Assembly (NCBI GenBank): GCA_037355855.1
Contig: CM074758.1
Span: 3,259,001 to 3,323,000, forward strand
Reading direction: 5' to 3'
Length of the DNA: 64,000 nt
Origin: Pseudo-nitzschia pungens
Taxonomy: Eukaryota; Bacillariophyta; Bacillariophyceae; Bacillariales; Bacillariaceae
Shown here: one piece after another, positions 54,270 through 64,000 of the stretch
How the letters are laid out: each line of letters begins with the position of its first letter
Position numbering within the stretch: position 1 is the stretch's first letter
The notes under the pieces: generated by a model
What the model was told of the DNA's origin: nothing
Databases searched by the model: none
Seen by the model: only the letters and a program-made list of their open reading frames with translations
Translations under genes and position numbers: made by a program

Positions 54270-54273
54270 CCTC

Positions 54274-54507
54274 TCCACCCGTTGTGGCAAGGACTCTCTG
54301 TGCACTGTACTAACCCTACATACCCCTATTACATAGGGATCCAACAATAATTAGAGTTCGGGTTAGTGACTAGCTAGCTACCGGGCGCATACCACGCGTA
54401 CACTACACCACACATTCGCCTAGAGCTTAGTCAATCCGCCAACACTACAGCGTAGACATACTGTAGTAAGATTTACGTGCACTCCGAAGTTGACGTACGG
54501 TAATACA
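54274..54507. other. Host intergenic stretch between Gypsy and MITE
   Basis: Unique host sequence with no supported gene. It joins 43052 in the pre-insertion sequence (ACTCTCCTC|TCCACCCG). Confidence 0.6.
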
Positions 54508-54515
54508 CCCGAGAC

Positions 54516-55287
54516 CAGGGGTGATAATAGGAGGGGTTGCGCCACTGCGCGAAGGAAAAAATTACCTATGCGTGGCACAACTAACAAAACCTGTCTCAAA
54601 ATTTTTTCTCTCTGTTTGTTTTTAACTAACAAACACTAGTTAAAATACCTTATCTTCAGATAGTAATAATCTTTATTTCAAATACCTGCATTATGGTTTA
54701 AAGTGTTGTAAACAAGAATATTCAATAAAAATGAGGTTTTGAACGAGTCTAAGGTCATCTATTACTGATACAAGATTGTAGGCCTTTTTTTGGCTTTTTT
54801 CGCGTAAGATACCTATCTTATGTATGAAACATATGATTACTTTACGGCCTTTTTGGGTGCATGACTGACGAATTTCGGTGCATGACTGGCGAAGTTGGGT
54901 GCATGACTGGAGAAGTCGGGTGCATGACTGACAATTCCAAGCACGTCTGAAGAAAAAAATGGCCTACAACCTTGTATCAGTAATAGATGACTTTAGACTC
55001 GTTCAAAACCTCATTTTTATTGAATATTCTTGTTTACAACACTTTAAACCATAATGCAGGTATTTGAAATAAAGATTAGAATTGATTTTTGACAGAGTTA
55101 TTACTATCTGAAGATAAGGTATTTTAACTAGTGTTTGTTAGTTAAAAACAAATAGAGAGAAATTTTTTTAGAACAGGTTTTGTTAGTTGTGCCACGCATA
55201 CGGTATGTAATTTTTTTTTTCAGATTTGAATGGAATTTTTGTACGGGAGCGCGCATCGTGGCGCACCCCCTCCTATTATCACCCCTG
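54516..55287. mobile_element. hAT-type MITE / fold-back element with long TIRs
   Basis: Long inverted arms of about 280-330 bp (54516-54795 and about 54955-55287) begin CAGGGGTGATAATAGGAGGG. The flanking 8-bp duplication is CCCGAGAC (54508-54515 and 55288-55295). An 8-bp duplication and CAGGG ends are the hAT superfamily signature. The 160-bp centre has four tandem units of about 21 bp with TGCATGACTG (54856-54935). No transposase is present, so it is non-autonomous. The arms differ by a small insertion (about 55075-55100) and substitutions. Confidence 0.9.
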
Positions 55288-55295
55288 CCCGAGAC

Positions 55296-55640
55296 GGCGC
55301 CGGGGTAAACCTTATCCCATAGGATAACATTACGCCGTCGCTACATCATCATTACTGTATCGTCTTGATGCTTGAGGAAAGACAAGGAAGGGTCACTGTT
55401 ACCGGTAGCTTCTGGGGCAGCAGATAACTACATACGGTAAACCTTACGTTTATGAATAAAGTAAATCTTAGTGAATCGTATTCATTCACACCAGTTCTGT
55501 AAAAAACAAACCAAACCACAGAAGATTGATCGAGACCGACCGATTTCGTCTGTTGATCCGATAGTATAATATCGAATTCCGAACGCCGAACGAACCGTGC
55601 GGAAGCAAGGCAACCCGACGCAAACGCAAACGCAAACGCA
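55296..55640. other. Host intergenic stretch, promoter side of the 55641 gene
   Basis: No gene is supported. It carries the dispersed motif as ACGGTAAACCTTACGTTT (55434-55451) and GTAAATCTTAG (55460). (CAAACG)n lies directly before the start codon at 55619-55638, probably in the 5' UTR. Confidence 0.6.
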
Positions 55641-57056
55641 ATGCCCCCCGTCGTCGAACTGAGGTTGGTTCCGACACCCGGAGCGAAGCCCGAGTTTTTG
55701 TGCGCCGTCGAACCGATCCCGAAGGAAGGCACCACTTCTCCCCCGAAGATGTGGCAATCGATTGTCCGCAACGAGCAACGAACCAAGGTGATCGTTCTGG
55801 AAGGATACACGCGCGAACCCTGGGCAATGGACGTGAGCAACGGGGCGGCCGCAACCAAGTGGTCCTCCTTCCAGGTCCGTTCCGTCGACGGACGCAACAA
55901 ACTGCCCGGCTTTGTCAACTACCTGAGGGAACGAAAAAAGACGTGCTTTGGACGATTTCTTCTGGACGGCAACGGGAGCGATGGCGACAATGGCAATGAC
56001 AGTGGCAGTGGCAGTGGCAGTGGCAGTGGCAGTGGCAATGACGTTTTCGTCGACAACCACGGAAATCCGGCCACGTTTGTGTGGATCATTTCCCACAAAC
56101 AAACCAGCTCGTCTCGATTGTCGTGCCGGGTGGCACCCATCCATTCCATTCCGAACTGCAATCTCCGTCCCAAGTCCACTCCTCCTGCCGCTGCCGCTGC
56201 TGCTCCGAGTGCGGTGCCGCCCGGTCGCAATCGGACCGAAGCCAACAAATCGATCGCCGGAGGCTCCCCCAAGCCGTCCAAGAGGAAGGGTTTTGGGTTG
56301 TTGGGAAACCTGGTCGGCGCCCAGCGACGAACGAACCACCAGGTGGTGAAAGCGAGCACCAAAGCTTCCGGCGCCAAGGCCCGGCCATCCGCGGCGGAAC
56401 CGCAAGCGCAGGCCGGAACGGATGCGGATCCCTCCGCGGAGCACCCTTCGGCGGGTGGCGACGTTTCGGACGCAGGCGCAGACGCAAACGATGCTCCGCC
56501 TCTCCTGGGGTCCGGGGAGGTCCTGAGAGACTTTCGACACGAAATGGAACAGAAAATGCTGGATTTCGATATTTCCGGCGAGGTGTCCACGAAGGTCTTT
56601 GTGCGGCTGGCGGATCACACCAAAAAGGTCCGCGAGGAAGACAAGGGAAGGATCACGATGGAGATCCTCAAGTACATTGTGTACGAACAGGCCGAGGAGG
56701 TCAACGAGGAATGGATCGCTCACAAGGAACCCGGCGAATTCACCGACGAAATCACGGTGGCCATATACAAGGATGCCGAGTCCGCTCCGCCGGAGGTCAT
56801 CGAGGAAATGAACCAGGCCGAGATTCCCGAGGAAATGAAAGCCCAGCAGAAGATGATCGAACAGAAGCGGCGACAGGAAGAAACGAACGCCCGTCGCATC
56901 CGGGAGGCCCTGCAGCGACAGGCCCTGCGAAAGATGGCCGAGTCTTCCGGGGGAGGAGGTGGCGGGGGCCTTTCGATCCTCAACACGGAAAAACGGGATT
57001 TGCGGACCATCGAAGAGATACAGCAGGACAGCGCCAAACGGCGGAAGATGGAGTGA
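55641..57056 (+). CDS. Protein of unknown function, charged C-terminus
   Basis: A 471-aa ORF from ATG 55641; I do not recognise the family. Residues 1-170 look like a folded domain (FLCAVEPIPKEG, KMWQSIVRNEQRTKVIVLEGYTREP, FVWIISHKQ), interrupted by a Gly/Ser/Asn/Asp insert coded by (GGCAGT)n at 55995-56040. An Ala/Pro/Lys-rich linker lies at about 175-300. Residues 300-400 are acidic and helical (FRHEMEQKMLDFDISGEVSTKVFVRLADHTKK). The last 60 residues are a Gln/Arg/Lys/Glu-rich coiled-coil-like helix, then poly-Gly and SILNTEKRDLRTIEEIQQD. No signal peptide or membrane segment is seen. Codon use is GC-rich and like the host genes, not the transposons. No intron is needed. Confidence 0.75.
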   Translation: MPPVVELRLVPTPGAKPEFLCAVEPIPKEGTTSPPKMWQSIVRNEQRTKVIVLEGYTREPWAMDVSNGAAATKWSSFQVRSVDGRNKLPGFVNYLRERKKTCFGRFLLDGNGSDGDNGNDSGSGSGSGSGSGNDVFVDNHGNPATFVWIISHKQTSSSRLSCRVAPIHSIPNCNLRPKSTPPAAAAAAPSAVPPGRNRTEANKSIAGGSPKPSKRKGFGLLGNLVGAQRRTNHQVVKASTKASGAKARPSAAEPQAQAGTDADPSAEHPSAGGDVSDAGADANDAPPLLGSGEVLRDFRHEMEQKMLDFDISGEVSTKVFVRLADHTKKVREEDKGRITMEILKYIVYEQAEEVNEEWIAHKEPGEFTDEITVAIYKDAESAPPEVIEEMNQAEIPEEMKAQQKMIEQKRRQEETNARRIREALQRQALRKMAESSGGGGGGGLSILNTEKRDLRTIEEIQQDSAKRRKME

Positions 57057-57596
57057 CCGAGCCGAACGAGTGGGGGAACACCGAATGGAAACAAAACGAC
57101 AAGATGCACCACGGGGACTTTTGTGGTGCCAATCACCGAGTCGGTTGTGTCGGTCAGACAGCAATACACAGTACACCATCTAGAAATCGAGCCAAACGGC
57201 CGCGACTTTGAAAAATCTCGTCCAGAGTGCACACATTAACATTGTTTATCGTTGGAGCTTTTCGTTGAATCGAATTGGTTTGTTTGCTTCGAAGCCGTTG
57301 CATTATAGATGGTCCAAAGTTATTGACGATTTTTTGGAAAGACGTGTTGAATACAGTAGTTCAGTGGACCACTCGTGTACATGAAATCATAGGCTTTCGG
57401 CACAATCTTTGGGAGCGGGGTCGTTCCTATCGAAGCGAATAATGTTCCTTGTGTCGTTTGTCTTTGTAAACCTCTCGCTCCAACTTTCAACGTGTGCAAA
57501 ATTCCGTTCTAGTTCGCTTCCACTCGCATCCACAACTGTTCGGGGATTCGTCATAGCAGCTATATGCAACTCTTTACTTCCACACCTGCGACGATC
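57057..57596. other. Intergenic region between convergent genes
   Basis: The 3' flanks of the 55641 gene and of the minus-strand gene ending at 57597. Nothing else is supported. Confidence 0.6.
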
Positions 57597-58183
57597 CTAC
57601 ACCAACGACTGGTGCTGGGGTTGTCCCGATCGGCGCTGAGAGGATACTCGGGGTTGCGCCCGGTTCAGCTGTTGCTGTTGCTGTTGCTGAGACCCGTACA
57701 CAGCAGTCGCCGGGGCTGTCCGCTGCTGAGACCCGTGGACAGCAGTCGCCGGGGCCGCGAGCAAGGTTGCCTGCGCGACGGGCACCGGTTCCTCTCTCAC
57801 ACTACCAACACCGCGATCTTGACCCACGCATCCGATCGGATGCTCGCTCACAATGGTGCTTTGTTGCCTCGGCTCAATGACCAACACGGAGTGCGCCGGT
57901 TTGCGATTCCACCTCATCACAAGTTGTTGATATTGCATGTTGAATTCGTGCATCCCCTCTCTCAACAAGCGCTTTCGTTTCTTTCTTTGACCGTTATGCC
58001 GAACCCCCCACAACGCCAGGGGCACCAATAAAAGAGGAGCTGTTAGGAGCAAAGCACCGTCCACAGCGCCGGCCCGACTTGGACGGAGCTTCCTGTTCAG
58101 GTTTTCTATCGCCTCGGTATATTGCTCGGGTGTCAAGAGTCCGTGCAGTTGGACATCACAAGCATCTGTTTCGAACTTGAAGG
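57597..58183 (-). CDS. Possible Golgin-A7/ERF4-like protein (5' end not resolved)
   Basis: The minus-strand frame ends with a stop at 57597-57599. From 58183 inward it reads FKFETDACDVQLHGLLTPEQ, then TEAIENLNRKL, a hydrophobic segment (GALLLTAPLLLVPLALWG), a basic stretch, FNMQYQQLVMRWNRKP and VLVIE. The order (F-F start, E-AI-N-LN, hydrophobic centre, late W-x-x-P and VIE) resembles Golgin-A7/ERF4, the accessory subunit of palmitoyltransferases at Golgi/ER. This is a weak, pattern-level call. A poly-Gln tract lies near the C-terminus (57670-57690). A good acceptor, TTCCTGCTTGACACAG, ends at 58184, so the upstream exon may lie on the far side of the retrotransposon that starts at 58271. The frame is also open upstream without an ATG. 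Confidence 0.45.
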
Positions 58184-58270
58184 CTGTGTCAAGCAGGAAA
58201 AACAAGCATGGCGCAAAAAACGAGAGAACACCGAGGTGTGGGTGCGATGAGCGGGAGTGGAGTTGGCAAA

Positions 58271-59180
58271 TGTGTTGATATCCGCTCGTCAGCGGTCTTC
58301 GGGGAACTTAATCGTAGATAAACATCTTGTACTGCGTACTGGAAAAAATAGGGGAAAGCCCTAACAATAATAATACATAAAGTCCTGGCAAATCGTGAGT
58401 CTACAGTGGACTGTTCAAGGTCTATTGCATACACTTAAGCAATACAAGGCACTTCCCTAGAGGTACATCAGAATCGGTCGTAAAGGAGGGCATGATAGGT
58501 GTGTTTATTTTAGAGTGAAACATAAAGAGTGAATAAAGGGAGGGAGCTGAGCCAAAGTGCTCAGCTCTGTATCGTGACATCGATTCGCTAACTCGCTAAC
58601 TCGTATAATAACAGTGCTCCGTAGCACTGGTACTGTATTCTACGGGTAGCGTATCGGAGTATCGTAGGGTATCTCCGATTAATCGAATCGTGTGCTGGCT
58701 CACTTATGCTAGCACGTTTGGTAACTGTTTGGGCCGGGTATCCGGTCATGGTATATATTATACACCAATGACCCGACCCCGGCGGTAGCATCGTATCTTA
58801 GCATGATATTATGGTAGGTTAGCACCATTAGTATCTCGTAGCCTTAGCAACCCTAACCCTGTAGCATTTAGCTACACCATAAAAGGTGCTTTACTCGGGG
58901 TACGTACGATTGGTACAAATCGTACGCGGCGACCCTAGTAAACTCTGCTAGCATCCATACTAAACAGGATAGTAGGATATAGGTCTGCTGCTAAGCCTGT
59001 TGCTAAGCCTGTTGCTAAGCCTGTTGCTAAGCCTGTATGCTAGCAATTAGCACACAGCTCTAGCACTCAGCCCAGCACCTGTTAGTCAGTCACTGGATGT
59101 TGCTGTCTGTAGACCCAGTAGCCCTTCTACACAGGAGCCTTGCTAGCACAGATCATAGCACCACCTTGAATATCTTCATA
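58271..59180 (-). repeat. 3' LTR of the deleted Copia derivative
   Basis: On the plus strand it begins TGTGTTGATATC and ends GAATATCTTCATA. It contains four 12-bp TTGCTAAGCCTG-type units at about 58986-59035 and is rich in TAGC/GCTA words. Confidence 0.9.
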
Positions 59181-59799
59181 GTCCCCGTGATTCATGCTAG
59201 TGCCTGTATGAGCAACCATACTGGTCCCCGGAAACTGATACTCCCGGGGGAACACCAATACTCTTGCTTGCTGTACCAGGACACTTGGATGGATCATAAC
59301 AGAAATTCAGGGATGTATCCACGTCACTTGTCAGAGATCAAACTGCATCAAATATTGCAGTTCTCTATCAGAGGCCCGGCCGATTTATTGTAGAAAAAAA
59401 AAGAGGGGGTTGGACCGAACGGCGTTTTGCCCTTGGTCCGATTCCTTGACACGATCAAGGACATATCAATCGGCCTATTGTTGTTTCCAATCTTTATAGT
59501 CCCCGGAACCGGTGTACCGGAGACTCCCAAATACATAACATATAACATAAGATCAGATCGAATCCGGAATCGGAATCGGAATGAAAATTGAAGTGGTCAG
59601 GAAGCTCGTATCGAAATCAACTGCGTTCGAATGCTTCCGAAAAACGAAATCGATTGCTTCCGAAAAGGATTGCGTTCGAAACAAGGTTGCGTCCGGGATC
59701 GAAATCGAAATGGCCTGGTTCCGAAAATCGAAATCAAAAATCCTCTGCGTCCGAGCTGCTTGTCAGGGACACATGTATCCCAAATAATGCAGCTAACAG

Positions 59800-60375
59800 C
59801 TACCACATGCAGCGCTCGCAGTGGCTTTTCAACATGGGACCATTGAGCAACTTCGTGAATAAGTCAGCAATATTGGTCTCGCCAGGCTCCTTTGCAATGC
59901 GAATTGTCCCAGCAGCAATAGACTCGCGCGCCTTGTGGTAGGCAACACTGTTGTGCTTCTTGTTGCATGGACTCTCCGGCCTGGTGGTATTCTTAACAAC
60001 AGATTCGTTGTCACAGTACACATTGGTAGGACCTTCAATAGGGACACCCATCATCCGGAGCTTGTACCTAAGGCCCTCAATCAGTTCAATGGCAATCCGC
60101 AATGCCACTATCTCAGAACCAAAGGTTGAGGTCTCCACAGTGGTCTGGCGTTTGCTGAACCACAGGATAGGGGCCCTGTTCAAGAATATAATAATTCCTG
60201 TATGGGATCTTCGTGTTGCTTTGCATCCGGCATGATCCGCATCGACAAAACAACTCATGATAACTGCTTTCCCAAGGGGTTCAGGAGCATCCGGTGGCAA
60301 CACTTCCTTGGCATCTGGATAGAACTCACTCCAATCACAGTCGGGGAATCTGGACTCATCCACTTCAGGCCGCGA
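59800..60375 (-). pseudogene. Copia RNase H C-terminal fragment
   Basis: Reads CFVDADHAGCKATRRSHTG, ILWFSKRQTTVETSTFGSEI, YCDNESVVKN, KKHNSVAYHKARESIAAG and NIADLFTKLL, all standard Copia RNase H blocks, to the stop at 59800. The upstream limit is the internal deletion near 60375. It is a different lineage from the RNase H of Copia copies 1 and 2 (DADHAGC-type rather than VDASFAVH-type). Confidence 0.85.
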
Positions 60376-60808
60376 CAGCAGCAGTAGCAGTAGCAGCTTC
60401 AGCAGCCACTCGGGCTGCGTTCTCAGCAGCTGCTCGGGCTGCGTTCTCAGCAGCCACTCGGGCTGCATTCTCATTGCGCATTGCTCTGAGTTCTTGAACA
60501 GCAGCAAGTAGGATCATCTCAGATCGGGGTTGGATGTCAAGGTTTGGTTCCTGTTGGACTCTGGAGGCTCCAAACGCGGCAGGGACAGCAGGAGCAACAG
60601 GAGGGACTCCAGGCGCTCCGACAGGGGGGACAGCGGCTCCATCGGCAACTCCAGGGACAGCGCCTCCAGGGGCAGCGCCTCCAGGGACAGCGCCGCCTCC
60701 AGGGACAGCGCCGCCTCCAGGGGCAGCGCCGCCTCCAGGGGCAGGGGCATCTCCAGCAGCGCCGGCTCCGGCGGCGGCAGCGATTTGTCTTCTGGTTTGC
60801 TTGGCCAT
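60365..60808 (-). pseudogene. Gag N-terminal fragment of the deleted Copia derivative
   Basis: An ORF of 147 aa from ATG 60808 (MAKQTRRQIAAAAG). It has Gly/Ala/Pro repeats (PGGGAAPGGGAVPGG), then SRVQQEPNLDIQP and an Ala/Glu/Asn-rich repeat (ENAARVAAENAARAAA) coded by a roughly 24-bp tandem unit. The frame ends at TGA 60365-60367, just past the deletion junction, and is out of phase with the RNase H part. Confidence 0.7.
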
Positions 60809-61827
60809 GGTTGACTTGACTTGTTCTGAGTAACTAACTTGCTTCGGTTTCTAAACCAAATTCTTTTGTGGTGGGGACTGTTTCCACCCAAGTTATCGAT
60901 CGAAGGTCTGCATCGATATCGATGACAACCAAAAGAAAAGGTATCGTGTCGACGTTTCCGTGTCGTCATCCAAAAGAAGAACATCCGAATCGGTGGTTCG
61001 AGTCGATTGTTCTGTATCGGTGGTTTGTGTCGATTGTTCCGAAAGAAAAGGTATCACGTCAGCGCTTTCATGTCAACAGTTTCGTGCGTCCTCGTGTCAA
61101 CAGTTTCGTGCCGACGTCTAAAAAGGTATCCCTAAAAAGGTATCCACATCGATGGTTCCAATTCGATGGTTGGTTACGACCAAAAAAGAGAAGAATTCTA
61201 TTCGGTCTTTCTGCTCTGGACCAATCGATTTGATTCTGAGATATGGCAGATCTCAGGGTTCTTGGCTTGTCTGATTCCAAGTTCCCTTGGCTAAAATCAA
61301 AAATTCGATGGTATAGCAGGTTCGAGGTTGTCTGCGCCTCGTTGTTTCGGATGGGCCTGACGTCATGTCCTTGGTCTGCTGGACACTGTCTTCACTGGAA
61401 AGTACGTGGTGGTCTGTCTCCACGAAAATTCTTTTCTAGTGTGGTTCCATCCGTGGCGAGCAAGCGTCACCCTTGAATCCTGTAAAATAACAGGGAATCA
61501 TGGACGCTGCTTTCTCCACGTCCTGCTCCTTCCCCTACCGGATCGAGCCTCCATGGTGCCACCATGACGCTCATCTACTGTATCAACAACTGCGTATCAA
61601 CAGGCCCCAGAGGTGGATGTGTGGGCTCCGGTCGTATTGCGCGTTTGCTGGGGAAGGGCTCCCCATTAACATCAGGGATCTCGCGATGTCAGCTGTAGGT
61701 CCAATAAGCTGATGTTTTACATCCAAGTGTAGGCATGGATGCCAGTGGTGATCAGCCAGCTGGGTTTCTTCACACGCTCTAGCCAGCGTCCCGGTTCGTA
61801 GTGGGTCGAGCGGTGGGTCTGATAAAC

Positions 61828-62749
61828 TGTGTTGATATCCGCTCGTCAGCGGTCTTCGGGGAACTTAATCGTAGATAAACATCTTGTACTGCGTACTGGA
61901 AAAAATAGGGGAAAGCCCTAACAATAATAATACATAAAGTCCTGGCAAATCGTGAGTCTACAGTGGACTGTTCAAGGTCTATTGCATACACTTAAGCAAT
62001 ACAAGGCACTTCCCTAGAGGTACATCGGAATCGGTCGTAAAGGAGGGCATGATAGGTGTGTTTATTTTAGAGTGAAACATAAAGAGTGAATAAAGGGAGG
62101 GAGCTGAGCCAAAGTGCTCAGCTCTGTATCGTGACATCGATTCGCTAACTCGCTAACTCGTATAATAACAGTGCTCCGTAGCACTGGTACTGTATTCTAC
62201 GGGTAGCGTATCGGAGTATCGTAGGGTATCTCCGATTAATCGAATCGTGTGCTGGCTCACTTATGCTAGCACGTTTGGTAACTGTTTGGGCCGGGTATCC
62301 GGTCATGGTATATATTATACACCAATGACCCGACCCCGGCGGTAGCATCGTATCTTAGCATGATATTATGGTAGGTTAGCACCATTAGTATCTCGTAGCC
62401 TTAGCAACCCTAACCCTGTAGCATTTAGCTACACCATAAAAGGTGCTTTACTCGGGGTACGTACGATTGGTACAAATCGTACGCGGCGACCCTAGTAAAC
62501 TCTGCTAGCATCCATACTAAACAGGATAGTAGGATATAGGTCTGCTGCTAAGCCTGTTGCTAAGCCTGTTGCTAAGCCTGTTGCTAAGCCTGTTGCTAAG
62601 CCTGTATGCTAGCAATTAGCACACAGCTCTAGCACTCAGCCCAGCACCTGTTAGTCAGTCACTGGATGTTGCTGTCTGTAGACCCAGTAGCCCTTCTACA
62701 CAGGAGCCTTGCTAGCACAGATCATAGCACCACCTTGAATATCTTCATA
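61828..62749 (-). repeat. 5' LTR of the deleted Copia derivative
   Basis: Nearly identical to 58271-59180, but with five 12-bp TTGCTAAGCCTG-type units (about 62543-62604) and one base change (TACATCGG versus TACATCAG). Confidence 0.9.
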
Positions 62750-62753
62750 CAAA

Positions 62754-63250
62754 ACAACAAAATCTTTCGTCTCGTCTCGTCACGCGATTGGTGTTGGGGA
62801 AATCTTTCTGAACTCACCCAGTGTTGGAGAAATTTTAGAGTTAGGGTTTACAAAATAAAAATGACCGTTCGCCAAATGAAGGTTCGCCAAATGTCTTTTG
62901 GAGAGACAAAAATGAAAATTTGGTCAGTTGAATGCACATTGGAAATATATTAATAATAATATACGTATTTAAATAACTTTAATCACCAAAGGTGAAACTA
63001 AATTACTCAGTCTGTAACCAGACTTTAACGTCGCCTCCATCATAGAGTCAGGACCCCAAGTGGTAGAACGACAAATTTTCAAAACAAACCTTGAACATCA
63101 AGCAGGGAAAAAGACAAACAAGTCCCACAAAATAGGGACTTGAGAGAAAGTGAAATGGGAATGAAGATATTGGGATAAGATCCAGTATCAAAAGGGATGG
63201 GACAGGATAAGAAGCAGGATCAGAAGACAAAACCAAGGTACAAAGTGTAA
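62754..63250. other. Intergenic sequence right of the Copia derivative
   Basis: AT-rich host sequence with no supported gene. A minus-strand donor-like GTGAGT lies near 62814. It could hold the missing upstream exon of the gene at 57597-58183, but no convincing exon was found. Confidence 0.5.
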
Positions 63251-64000
63251 TCAACCCTGAGGTCCAGTAAGCCAGGCTCTGAGAAGAGCAGCCTCTTGTT
63301 GGTATGGCTGCACTGGTGGGACAGGCGCTTCATACTGCTTCCTTGCAAGGTGGATGGTTGCAAGCCACTGCCGCTTGGCAGTCAGGGTGTAACCTTGTAG
63401 GACGTGGAAAGGGGTTTGTAACAGGGAGTGTGACTGGGGAAGTGCACCAGCTGCGCCAATGGCCAATTCAGAGGAGATGGAAGCATCAAGAGATTGGTGT
63501 TGTTCAGCATCAAGGGTACCCCCAGGACCATGGAGTCGTTCATTCCTATAGGTCCAAAGATCCCAGGAGGTAAGAAAGAACTGATGGATGATAGCTGTAG
63601 CCCACCGTTTGGGAGAGCGCTTGCTTCCAATGTGGGAGTAGTAGTCAGCCTGGATTTGATACCAGCGAGGAGACCACCTACCCAGAAGCCAGTTGTGCCA
63701 GCCAATAGTCCTCTGTGCTCTGACAGCAGAAGCAATTGCAAGTGAGTAGGATGATGGATAAATGCTCTGGCCCGTCCGAACTCTGGTGAGAAGATCCACA
63801 ATGGCAGCCACCAATGAGGGATCAGTTTGTTCAACTTCAAGCCTCTTCTGCAGGGGTCCCTTGAAAGCGGACACACTGTGCTGTACTGCCCCAGTGTCCT
63901 TGCAGGAGAGCACATGAGAAACCTTCTCGTTGTCTGCATCACACAATGGGCACCTGGAGTGATCCTGATACTGGTAGTGAAGTAGTTGGTTGCCAACACC
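63251..64000 (-). pseudogene. C-terminal end of a LINE-like reverse transcriptase ORF (partial)
   Basis: The minus-strand frame enters from beyond the window and ends at 63251. It reads NQLLHYQYQDHSRCPLCDADNEKVSHVLSCKD, a CxxC...HxxxC zinc-finger-like motif of the kind found after the RT domain of non-LTR elements. Then come IGWHNWLLGRW, WATAIIHQFFLTSWDLWTYRNERLHG and a C-terminal KRQWLATIHLARKQYEAP. No RT catalytic block lies within the window, so the assignment rests on the finger and the general pattern. Whether it is intact cannot be told. Confidence 0.55.

Larger units (their letters stand above)
58271..62749 (-). mobile_element. Young, internally deleted Copia derivative with 0.9-kb LTRs
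   Basis: LTRs at 58271-59180 (910 bp) and 61828-62749 (922 bp) are flanked by the 4-bp duplication CAAA (58267-58270 and 62750-62753). The LTRs differ by one substitution and one extra 12-bp unit, so insertion is very recent. The minus-strand interior holds a leader, the start of gag (60808-60365) fused to the end of a Copia RNase H (to 59800). Protease, integrase and most of RT are missing. It must have been copied by proteins made elsewhere. A solo LTR of the family is at 19976-20838. Confidence 0.9.

Noticed and set aside
58271..62749. Segmental duplication of host DNA (58.3-59.2 kb and 61.8-62.7 kb)
   Set aside because: The third copy at 20 kb, the 4-bp flanking duplications and the Copia interior show these are LTRs.

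Overview
The window looks like nuclear DNA of a diatom (stramenopile), most likely a pennate one. The evidence is the mix of few, short GT-AG introns in conserved eukaryotic genes, host proteins with Ser/Asn/Thr-rich low-complexity inserts, a secreted P/T/S-repeat protein, and heavy loading with Ty1/Copia elements of the diatom type (integrase without an obvious HHCC finger, RT active site HVDD). The species cannot be named from the sequence.

Host part, 1-19 kb: a TPR protein (786-2432, +), a secreted repeat protein (3179-6364, -), a six-exon 2-oxoglutarate dehydrogenase E1 (7879-11743, -) and a three-exon UDP-glucose:glycoprotein glucosyltransferase (13251-18941, -). Intron boundaries for the last two were worked out by frame and by family similarity.

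Transposon part, 19-54 kb: a Copia element (19253-26343, -, TSD AATTC) carries a solo LTR of another family in its RNase H region. Two bases away lies a second, older Copia (26351-40873, +, TSD TTCTA). It is split by a truncated Ty3/Gypsy copy (29280-37664, -), whose own LTR is split by a 6.5-kb terminal-inverted-repeat element (31122-37626) made almost wholly of satellite arrays. A short host island follows with one SDR oxidoreductase gene (41334-42581, +). Next is a Gypsy element (43053-54269, -) with a second Gypsy (46609-52506, +, TSD CTGCG) inserted between its gag and pol.

Host/transposon mix, 54-64 kb: a hAT-type MITE with 8-bp TSD (54516-55287), an unrecognised conserved-looking protein gene (55641-57056, +), a possible Golgin-A7/ERF4-like gene (about 57597-58183, -), a very young, internally deleted Copia derivative with about 0.9-kb LTRs (58271-62749, -), and the C-terminal end of a LINE-like reverse transcriptase running off the window (63251-64000, -).

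The most interesting points are an in-frame UGA-CUA between gag and pol of one Gypsy element, a 14-bp palindrome in the primer-binding position of two Gypsy elements, an LTR family with 4-bp target duplications proved by frame restoration, and the satellite-filled TIR element.
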